Assembly: GCF_001678675.1 (NCBI RefSeq)
Contig: NZ_LZRN01000030.1
Location: forward strand, 1-48,719
DNA from: Gelidibacter algens
GTDB lineage: Bacteria > Bacteroidota > Bacteroidia > Flavobacteriales > Flavobacteriaceae
Length of the DNA stretch: 48,719 nucleotides
Reading direction: 5' to 3'
How positions within the stretch are numbered: the first letter of the stretch is position 1; each line of letters starts with the position of its first letter. Below, piece after piece: positions 42,517 to 48,719 of this stretch. A model generated the notes under the pieces. The model was not told where the DNA came from. It was given only the letters and a program-made list of their open reading frames with translations, and did not search any database. The translations under genes and the position numbers were made by a program.

Positions 42517-43923
42517 TTATTTAATTTTTGAAATTTGAGCCATTAACTCTGCTTCTGCACAAAGTTTTCCGTTGGCATAGGCATACCCTTGCATGTGACA
42601 AATACCTCTTCTTATAGGTGTAATTAAATCACATTTAAAAATTAAGGTGTCTCCAGGTACAACTTTTTGTTTAAATTTCACTTTATCGATCTTCATAAAG
42701 AATGTCAGATAATTTTCTGGATCAGGAACGGTACTCAATACCAGAATCCCCCCTGTTTGTGCCATGGCCTCAACTATTAATACCCCTGGCATAACCGGAG
42801 CTCCAGGAAAATGTCCTGCAAAAAAGGGCTCATTCATGGTCACATTTTTCATACCTATAACTCCCGTGTCTGTCAATTCAAAGATCTTATCAATCAACAA
42901 AAATGGTTGTCTGTGTGGCAACATATCCATGATTTGATTGATATCCATCAAGGGCTCTTGATTCAAATCGACGTTAGGGAAATTACTCCTTCTTTCATCT
43001 TTTATTATTTTCGACATTTTTACAGCAAACTGTGTATTAATATAATGTCCGGGTTTACTGGCAATGACCTTGCCTCTTAAACGGGTTTTAATCAATGCCA
43101 AATCGCCAATGACATCCAACAACTTATGGCGTGCCGCTTCATTGGGATGATGCAAGGTTAGGTTGTCCAAAATGCCGTTTGTTTTTACAGCTATAGTGTC
43201 TTTTTTGAAAGCTACTTTCAATTTTTCCATTGTTTCAGGCGATAATTCCTTATCTACATAAACAATAGCATTATTCAAGTCTCCTCCTTTAATTAAACCA
43301 TTTTCAAGAAGCATTTCAATTTCGTGCAAGAAACTAAATGTTCTTGAATCTGATATGTCTTCTTTAAATGCGTTGATAGTATTTAAGGTTGCATTTTGGG
43401 TTCCTAAAACCTTCGTACCAAAATCGACCATAGTGGTCACTTGATATTCTTTGGCAGGCATAATAATGATTTCACTACCTGAATCTTCATCAACATAAGA
43501 GACAATGTCAGTAATAACATATTCTTCCCTACAGTCGTCCTGTTCAATAATAATTGCTTTTTCAATGGCTTCCACAAAAAACTTGGACGAACCGTCCATA
43601 ATAGGAGGCTCTGAAGCATTCAATTCTATCAAAACATTATCGAGATCCATCCCTACAAGTGCTGCCAACACATGCTCTGATGTTTGAATAACCACGCCAT
43701 TCTTTTCTAAACACGTGCCGCGTTTTGTGTTGGTCACAAAATTAGCGTCTGCCTCAACAACGGGGGTGCCTTCTAAATCTAAACGTTTAAATAAAAAACC
43801 AGAATTAACCGGTGCAGGCGAAAACGTCATGGTCACATCTTTACCTGTATGCAATCCGACGCCCGTAAGGGATACCCTATTTTGGATTGTTTTTTGCTTG
43901 ATGTCTGTTTTAACTATTCCCAT
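42517..43923 (-). CDS. lpxC/fabZ: Bifunctional LpxC-FabZ
   Basis: A 468-residue fusion. Residues about 1-310 are the zinc deacetylase LpxC (His84 in [28 protein letters not shown] with the second zinc His and Asp), which removes the acetyl group from UDP-acyl-GlcNAc, the committed step of lipid A synthesis. Residues about 325-468 are FabZ, the hotdog-fold 3-hydroxyacyl-ACP dehydratase ([25 protein letters not shown] with the catalytic His, and EAMAQTGG with the Glu). The fusion is a Bacteroidota trait that couples lipid A and fatty acid synthesis. Overlaps lpxD by 14 bases. Confidence 0.97.
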   Translation of the reverse strand: MGIVKTDIKQKTIQNRVSLTGVGLHTGKDVTMTFSPAPVNSGFLFKRLDLEGTPVVEADANFVTNTKRGTCLEKNGVVIQTSEHVLAALVGMDLDNVLIELNASEPPIMDGSSKFFVEAIEKAIIIEQDDCREEYVITDIVSYVDEDSGSEIIIMPAKEYQVTTMVDFGTKVLGTQNATLNTINAFKEDISDSRTFSFLHEIEMLLENGLIKGGDLNNAIVYVDKELSPETMEKLKVAFKKDTIAVKTNGILDNLTLHHPNEAARHKLLDVIGDLALIKTRLRGKVIASKPGHYINTQFAVKMSKIIKDERRSNFPNVDLNQEPLMDINQIMDMLPHRQPFLLIDKIFELTDTGVIGMKNVTMNEPFFAGHFPGAPVMPGVLIVEAMAQTGGILVLSTVPDPENYLTFFMKIDKVKFKQKVVPGDTLIFKCDLITPIRRGICHMQGYAYANGKLCAEAELMAQISKIK

Positions 43924-44938
43924 TTACTTTTTTATCAATATCATTAATTTCTCTCATGATTTTAGGTAGGTTTTTAAAATACACATAAGATTTATTGAAA
44001 TCAGCATAGGAAAAAGCGGGTGAACCTTGGATAGCTTCATCATCTTTAATGTTTCTACCCACTCCTGACTGTGCTTGTATTTTTACATTATTACCAATGG
44101 TTATGTGCCCAGCAATGCCAACCTGACCTCCAATAACACAGTTTTCTCCAATTTTAGTAGAGCCAGCAACGCCAGTTTGCGCTGCAATTACCGTGTTTTT
44201 ACCGATCTCAACGTTATGGGCAATCTGGATTTGATTATCCAGTTTAACCCCTCTTCTTATAATGGTTGAACCCAATGTGGCCCTATCAATAGTTGTTGCC
44301 GCTCCAATATCAACAAAGTCTTCTAAAATTACATTTCCTGTTTGGGGGACTTTGGTATATTCACCGTTTTCATTTGGCGCAAAACCAAACCCGTCAGCAC
44401 CAATGATAACTCCGGAGTTGATCACACAATCTTTCCCAATAATACAATCAGAATACACCTTAGCACCAGAGAACACTACCGTATTATCTCCAATCTTAAC
44501 ATTGTCACCAATGTATGAATTGGGGAATATTTTGACGTTATTTCCAATGGTTACATTTTCTCCTATATAAGTGAATGCTCCAACATAGATATCTTCTCCA
44601 TACGTCGTGCTTTTGGCGATGTGCGACGGCTGTTCTATACCAAATTTATTGAGCTTTACTTGATTGTAATACGCCAATAATTTTGAAAAAGATTTATAGG
44701 CATCTTCAACTTTGATAAGTGTGGTGCTTATAGGATTTTCAGCTTCAAAAGTTTTGTTGACTATAGTGATGGAGGCCTGGGTAGAATAGATATAGGATTT
44801 GTACTTAGGGTTGGCCAAAAAAGTCAATGAGCCTTCAGTACCCTCTTCTATCTTTGAAAGTTTAGAAACTTCAACATCCGGATTGCCCACGATATCGCCT
44901 TCTAAAATTTCCGCTATTTGTAGTGCTGTGAATTTCAT
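43910..44938 (-). CDS. lpxD: LpxD, UDP-3-O-acylglucosamine N-acyltransferase
   Basis: The start at 44938 gives 342 residues ([14 protein letters not shown]), the normal length; the longer frame to 45019 adds 27 non-LpxD residues. It has the N-terminal uridine-binding domain (residues 1-100), left-handed beta helix repeats (about 105-300) and the catalytic His in [12 protein letters not shown]. It adds the second acyl chain in lipid A. It is the first gene of the lpxD-lpxC/fabZ-lpxA-efp run and overlaps lpxC-fabZ by 14 bases. A -7 box lies only a few bases before the start. Confidence 0.95.
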   Translation of the reverse strand: MKFTALQIAEILEGDIVGNPDVEVSKLSKIEEGTEGSLTFLANPKYKSYIYSTQASITIVNKTFEAENPISTTLIKVEDAYKSFSKLLAYYNQVKLNKFGIEQPSHIAKSTTYGEDIYVGAFTYIGENVTIGNNVKIFPNSYIGDNVKIGDNTVVFSGAKVYSDCIIGKDCVINSGVIIGADGFGFAPNENGEYTKVPQTGNVILEDFVDIGAATTIDRATLGSTIIRRGVKLDNQIQIAHNVEIGKNTVIAAQTGVAGSTKIGENCVIGGQVGIAGHITIGNNVKIQAQSGVGRNIKDDEAIQGSPAFSYADFNKSYVYFKNLPKIMREINDIDKKVNGNS

Positions 44939-44944
44939 CAGTCG

Positions 44945-44952
44945 CAAAAATA
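44945..44952 (-). promoter_or_regulatory. Candidate promoter -7 box for lpxD
   Basis: Minus-strand TATTTTTG followed by C matches the -7 consensus exactly but ends just 7 bases before the lpxD start codon, so the transcript would have almost no leader. Either the mRNA is nearly leaderless or the match is chance. Confidence 0.35.
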
Positions 44953-44980
44953 GAAAAAATGTACCATATATTCTTCTTTG

Positions 44981-45002
44981 TTGTAAAGTTGTTTGTTTTG
45001 GA
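44981..45002 (-). repeat. AACAAC-type repeat upstream of lpxD
   Basis: A short stretch of AACAAACAACTTTACAAC units on the minus strand, of the same type as before efp and the second lpxD-like gene. Confidence 0.4.
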
Positions 45003-45059
45003 GTTATGAACGGCTCCAAAAATCAGATGCCTTATTTTGATCCATTAAAAGTCGTCAAT

Positions 45060-46313
45060 TCATGAAATAGAGTCGGGCTTAGGATAACAGATATAGTATT
45101 TTGTCACGGGTTTGGAAAGGGCTTTTAAATTCAATTGATCGGACGCTTTTACAATGTCCTGTATCTTTCCAGATTTGTGCAAAATATTTATATTCTGCGA
45201 TTTGATCTGGTATGCCTGATTTGAAATTTGACCTGTAAACACAAAATAATCAGCCTCTTTAGACGTGATGTTATAACGTTTCATCAAGTTAACTTTATGT
45301 ATCTTCACACTGTCGAGCTTGCGCTTCTTGTCCTTCAATTTAACTTTGAGCAAGTCTCTGTTGATGATCATATCGCATAAGTTTTTCAAAACAAAATCCT
45401 CATGATACTGCCATTCTTTCATTGCTGAAACAATATCATAATCATCCAAATGGGCAAAAATCTCCAAGGTTTCTGTATTAAAATTTGAACCATTGATTTC
45501 ATTCTTCAAAAAATAATCCAGTGCCCTACTTGCTTTCAAATCAACACCTTTTTGAGATAGCTCTTTGGCACGTTTTAAAACCCGCATCAACAGTTGTTCT
45601 GCCACTACGCTCGTTTTGTGCAAATAGACCTGCCAATACATCAACCTTCTGGCGACTAGGAATTTCTCGACACTATAAATACCTTTTTCTTCTACTACCA
45701 ATTCATCATCCACCACATTGAGCATGGTAATTAAGCGTTCAGCATTGATATTTCCTTCAGCAACTCCCGTATAAAAACTATCGCGTTTCAAATAATCAGC
45801 TCTGTCCATGTCTAGCTGACTCGAAATAAGTTGGCACATGAAATTTCGGTGGTATTCGCCTTTAAAGATCTGTAGTGCCAGCGTTAAACTTCCGTTAAAT
45901 TCTGTGTTCAACTTTTCCATAAATAAAAGGGAAATAGCTTCATGTGATACGCCAGTTACAATACTATGTTCCATGGCGTGGCTAAAAGGACCATGACCAA
46001 TATCATGCAGAAGAATCGCAATCAACAACCCATTTTCTTCATCTTCAGAAATGGCAACACCCTTAAAACGAAGCACATTCACCGCTTTCTGCATTAAATG
46101 CATGCTTCCCATGGCGTGATGGAATCTTGTGTGGTGAGCTCCAGGATACACTAAATAGGACATCCCCATTTGAGAAATTCGTCGTAGTCTTTGAAAATAT
46201 TTGTGGGCGATAAGATCAAATATCAACGAATTTGGAATGGTAATAAATCCGTAAATTGGGTCGTTAAATATTTTGAGTTTGTTTACTTTATTCAAACTAG
46301 AAAGTTTAGTCAT
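45060..46313 (-). CDS. HD-domain phosphohydrolase
   Basis: A 417-residue protein with an HD metal site: the first His in TRFHHAMGSMHL (about 62-73), then the His-Asp pair in AILLHDIGHGPFSHAME (about 101-117), and the later Asp in DMDRADYLKRD. It resembles dGTPase-like and SAMHD-type triphosphohydrolases, which act on nucleotides. Substrate is not known. It is transcribed divergently from porX with only 18 bases between the two starts. Confidence 0.88.
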   Translation of the reverse strand: MTKLSSLNKVNKLKIFNDPIYGFITIPNSLIFDLIAHKYFQRLRRISQMGMSYLVYPGAHHTRFHHAMGSMHLMQKAVNVLRFKGVAISEDEENGLLIAILLHDIGHGPFSHAMEHSIVTGVSHEAISLLFMEKLNTEFNGSLTLALQIFKGEYHRNFMCQLISSQLDMDRADYLKRDSFYTGVAEGNINAERLITMLNVVDDELVVEEKGIYSVEKFLVARRLMYWQVYLHKTSVVAEQLLMRVLKRAKELSQKGVDLKASRALDYFLKNEINGSNFNTETLEIFAHLDDYDIVSAMKEWQYHEDFVLKNLCDMIINRDLLKVKLKDKKRKLDSVKIHKVNLMKRYNITSKEADYFVFTGQISNQAYQIKSQNINILHKSGKIQDIVKASDQLNLKALSKPVTKYYICYPKPDSIS

Positions 46314-46322
46314 TAATTAAAA

Positions 46323-46330
46323 CAAATATA
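46323..46330 (-). promoter_or_regulatory. Candidate promoter -7 box of the HD gene
   Basis: Minus-strand TATATTTG matches the -7 consensus exactly. It lies in the 18-base space between the divergent starts of the HD gene and porX and would give a nearly leaderless HD transcript. Confidence 0.4.
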
Positions 46331-46331
46331 C

Positions 46332-47885
46332 ATGAACCATATAAATATTCTTTGGGTTGACGATGAAATTGATTTGCTAAAACCCCACATCCTTTTTTTA
46401 GAAAAAAAGAACTATAATGTTACGACGTGCAAAAGTGGTACCGAGGCTTTGGAAATTATTGATGACACCAATTTTGACATTGTTTTTTTAGATGAAAACA
46501 TGCCAGGATTGACAGGGCTGGAAACACTAAATGAAATTAAGGAGCGCCGCGCCAATCTTCCCGTAGTGATGATTACCAAAAGTGAGGAGGAATATATTAT
46601 GGAAGAGGCCATTGGCAACAAAATTGCAGATTACCTTATAAAGCCAGTCAATCCCAATCAAATATTGTTGAGTTTAAAGAAAAATTTAGACCATTCTCGA
46701 TTAATTTCGGAGAAAACGACTTCCAATTACCAGCAAGAATTCAGAAAAATAGCCATGGACATGTCTATGGTCAATAGCTATGAAGAATGGGCAGATTTAT
46801 ATCAGAAATTAATTTATTGGGAACTTCAGCTCGAGGATATTGAAGATGTTGGCATGACCGAAATTTTGGAATCCCAAAAAACAGAAGCCAATGCGCAGTT
46901 TGGGAAATTTATTGAAAAAAACTACACGGATTGGTTTGAGAAGGATGCTGATGCGCCAACAATGTCTCACAATCTATTCAAAAATAAAATAGTGCCAGAA
47001 CTTAGTGATAAGCAACCCACCTTGTTGGTAGTCATAGACAATTTACGATATGACCAGTGGAAAGCTTTTGAACCCATTGTGAGTAATTATTACAAAAAAA
47101 CATCAGAAAGTTCATTTTACAGTATCCTACCAACAGCCACACAGTATGCCCGTAATGCTATTTTTTCAGGACTGATGCCCATTGAGATGGAAAAACGCCA
47201 TCCCGACTATTGGAAAAATGATACAGATGATGGAGGTAAAAACTTGTTTGAAGCCGAATTTTTAGAAGCACAACTGAAGCGGTTGGGACTTCAAAACCTA
47301 AAAACCGAATATCATAAAATCACCAATTTCCAAGCTGGAAAAAAATTAGTCGAAAACTTCAAATCGCTAAAAAATAATGACCTCTCCGTCATTGTCTATA
47401 ATTTTGTAGATATGCTCTCGCACTCCAAAACAGAGATGGAAGTAGTCAAAGAATTGGCGTCCAATGACAAAGCCTATCGTTCCCTTACCCTGAGTTGGTT
47501 CAAAAACTCACCGCTGTTGGAAATGATTCAAAAAGCACAACAAATGGGCTTCAAATTAATTCTGACTACAGATCATGGCACAATCAACGTTAACAATCCA
47601 TCAAAAGTTATTGGAGATAGAGAAACCAGTTTGAATTTACGCTACAAAACCGGCCGGAGTTTAACCTATGAAGCGAAGGATGTGTTTGTAGTTAAAGACC
47701 CTAAAGATATCCAGTTACCCTCCATAACAATGAGCAGCTCTTTTATTTTTGCTAAGGGTGATATGTTTTTGGCGTATCCAAACAACTACAACCATTATGT
47801 GAGTTATTTTAGAAATACCTATCAACATGGAGGTGTTTCTTTAGAAGAAATGATCATTCCTTTTGTGGTACTTAACCCGAAGTGA
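46332..47885 (+). CDS. porX: PorX, response regulator/alkaline phosphatase of type IX secretion
   Basis: A 517-residue protein with an N-terminal receiver domain (residues 1-120: Asp10/Asp11 acidic pair, phospho-acceptor Asp54 in VFLDENMPG, Thr82, Lys104) and a C-terminal PglZ-type alkaline phosphatase domain (about 225-517: VVIDNLRYDQW with the metal Asp, LPTATQYARNA with the nucleophilic Thr, and TTDHGT). The order and length match PorX of Porphyromonas gingivalis and Flavobacterium, which with the PorY kinase controls the type IX secretion system. The PorX phosphatase acts on oligonucleotides in vitro. It starts 18 bases from the divergent HD gene. Confidence 0.95.
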   Translation: MNHINILWVDDEIDLLKPHILFLEKKNYNVTTCKSGTEALEIIDDTNFDIVFLDENMPGLTGLETLNEIKERRANLPVVMITKSEEEYIMEEAIGNKIADYLIKPVNPNQILLSLKKNLDHSRLISEKTTSNYQQEFRKIAMDMSMVNSYEEWADLYQKLIYWELQLEDIEDVGMTEILESQKTEANAQFGKFIEKNYTDWFEKDADAPTMSHNLFKNKIVPELSDKQPTLLVVIDNLRYDQWKAFEPIVSNYYKKTSESSFYSILPTATQYARNAIFSGLMPIEMEKRHPDYWKNDTDDGGKNLFEAEFLEAQLKRLGLQNLKTEYHKITNFQAGKKLVENFKSLKNNDLSVIVYNFVDMLSHSKTEMEVVKELASNDKAYRSLTLSWFKNSPLLEMIQKAQQMGFKLILTTDHGTINVNNPSKVIGDRETSLNLRYKTGRSLTYEAKDVFVVKDPKDIQLPSITMSSSFIFAKGDMFLAYPNNYNHYVSYFRNTYQHGGVSLEEMIIPFVVLNPK

Positions 47886-47984
47886 TTCCATGTAATGCAA
47901 ATAAATCCGACGAAATGCAAATTTTATTAGATTGTATCACAAATTATGATTATTATTGCCTAGCAAATCAACACAAACGTATAA

Positions 47985-48437
47985 ATGGATTTCACCTATT
48001 CTCTTGAAGAGCTTGAATCAGTTGCGGATGCTATTTTAAAACACAGTACTTCCAAAACACTTTTGTTTTATGGAGAAATGGGGGTTGGCAAGACAACCTT
48101 AATTAAAGCGCTGTCAAAAAAACTGGGGAGTGCTGCAACTGTAAACAGTCCTACATTCTCTATTGTGAATGAATATGAAATTCAAGACGATCTTATTTAT
48201 CATTTTGATTTATTCAGAATTGAAGATGAAGAAGAAGCTCTAAATTTTGGAATAGAAGACTATTTATTCTCTAATCATTATAATTTTATTGAATGGCCGG
48301 AAAGAATTATCACGTTATTACCGGAAGCATCCAATAAAATTGAGATAAAATTGAATTTGGATGGCTCAAGAACTCTAAAATTGAGTACAGATATTAACTT
48401 AAACCAAGAAAAAGCAAAAAAGCAGAAAAAAAATTGA
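47985..48437 (+). CDS. tsaE: TsaE, tRNA threonylcarbamoylation ATPase
   Basis: A 150-residue P-loop ATPase with the Walker A motif GEMGVGKTT (30-38), the switch motif VNSPTFSIVNEY and HFDLFRIE containing the Walker B region, and the later IEWPERI. TsaE works with TsaB and TsaD to attach threonylcarbamoyl to A37 of ANN-decoding tRNAs. The tail is Lys-rich (EKAKKQKKN). It lies 99 bases after porX on the same strand, an order often seen in Bacteroidota. Confidence 0.95.
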   Translation: MDFTYSLEELESVADAILKHSTSKTLLFYGEMGVGKTTLIKALSKKLGSAATVNSPTFSIVNEYEIQDDLIYHFDLFRIEDEEEALNFGIEDYLFSNHYNFIEWPERIITLLPEASNKIEIKLNLDGSRTLKLSTDINLNQEKAKKQKKN

Positions 48438-48476
48438 AAAAATTTGCCAACCACACACCGCGTCAATTTTGAAAAG

Positions 48477-48491
48477 TACGGGAAAACCGTA
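48477..48491 (+). promoter_or_regulatory. TACGG dyad upstream of the last gene
   Basis: TACGG(GAAAA)CCGTA is a perfect 5-bp inverted repeat with a 5-base spacer, about 105 bases before the start of the secreted peptide. No regulator is recognised. It may be an operator. Confidence 0.4.
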
Positions 48492-48556
48492 ATGTTCATA
48501 AGGGGTAAGCGATTAATTTTAACATTTAGTTAACACTTTTAGAGAGGTGTTCATCC

Positions 48557-48564
48557 TAAATTTG
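48557..48564 (+). promoter_or_regulatory. Candidate promoter -7 box of the secreted peptide gene
   Basis: TAAATTTG matches the -7 consensus exactly and lies 31 bases before the ATG at 48596. No clear -33 TTTG was found. Confidence 0.45.
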
Positions 48565-48595
48565 AATCAAATTAATTAATTAAATCCCTAGAATT

Positions 48596-48719
48596 ATGAA
48601 AACAAAAAAGTACATTATTGCATTAGCAATTTTCGGTGGAGCGTTGTTCACTGCACAAGCTACAAATCTTATTGATTTAAATGGACAAACAACAACTCAA
48701 ATTGAAAAAAGTAGAATCA
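48596..48719 (+). CDS. Start of a small secreted protein (partial)
   Basis: From the ATG at 48596 an open frame runs to the right window edge, giving 41 residues and cut by the edge. It begins with a signal peptide (MKTKKYIIALAIFGGALF) with a likely cleavage after TAQA, followed by TNLIDLNGQTTTQIEK. No family can be named from this part. It has its own promoter candidate. Confidence 0.65.
   Translation, partial: MKTKKYIIALAIFGGALFTAQATNLIDLNGQTTTQIEKSRI

Noticed and set aside
1-48719. CRISPR array, prophage, insertion sequence, tRNA or rRNA genes
   Set aside because: No regularly spaced repeats, transposase or integrase frames, or tRNA/rRNA signatures were recognised in the window.

Overview
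The window is a 48.7 kb piece of an AT-rich bacterial chromosome. It most likely comes from a marine-type member of the Flavobacteriaceae (Bacteroidota). The evidence is a PorX-type regulator (bifunctional response regulator/alkaline phosphatase of the type IX secretion system), fused LpxC-FabZ, fused HisB and HisIE, many short lipoproteins with OmpA domains, several promoter candidates matching the Bacteroidota TAnnTTTG -7 box, and A/T-rich start regions without clear Shine-Dalgarno sequences. No rRNA, tRNA, CRISPR array, prophage, transposase or integrase was recognised, so this looks like stable core and shell chromosome.

Layout. 1-3480: a YtxH-like small protein, a secreted intradiol-dioxygenase-like protein, a serine racemase/threonine dehydratase and a DMT exporter. 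3581-8928: a minus-strand block of redox and electrophile-handling enzymes (zinc alcohol dehydrogenase, OsmC, aldehyde dehydrogenase, Old Yellow Enzyme, ABM monooxygenase) with a Crp-type regulator at its head. 9217-11767: a plus-strand group with a small charged protein, an alpha/beta hydrolase, an MscS channel and a DoxX protein. 11769-25840: miscellaneous membrane and envelope functions, including an FAD oxidase, OmpA lipoproteins, an orphan ATP-grasp protein, two more MscS-type genes (one broken by two 1-nt lesions), a DUF72/thioesterase/lipocalin/OmpA run, a GreA-like two-gene cassette and CorA.

26287-34573: a complete histidine operon in the order hisG-D-C-B-H-A-F-IE, ending in a TruA-type pseudouridine synthase gene one base after hisIE. 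It is preceded by an unlisted 18-codon leader peptide containing six consecutive His codons, a Rho-independent terminator and a plausible antiterminator. This is a full attenuation system. The TruA-family gene in the operon suggests a possible feedback through tRNA-His modification.

34632-46313: prohibitin/VWA pair, fabG, sucD, and the lipid A early-pathway cluster (lpxD, lpxC-fabZ, lpxA, efp, a second lpxD-like gene, an NTF2-like gene), then an HD phosphohydrolase. 46332-48719: porX, tsaE and the start of a small secreted protein cut by the window edge.

Most gene identities rest on recognisable family motifs. The main points for a second look are the his leader with its terminal TruA-like gene, a 19-bp hairpin that buries the start codon of the gene at 25844, the double-lesion YbdG-type channel, and the GreA-like cassette.
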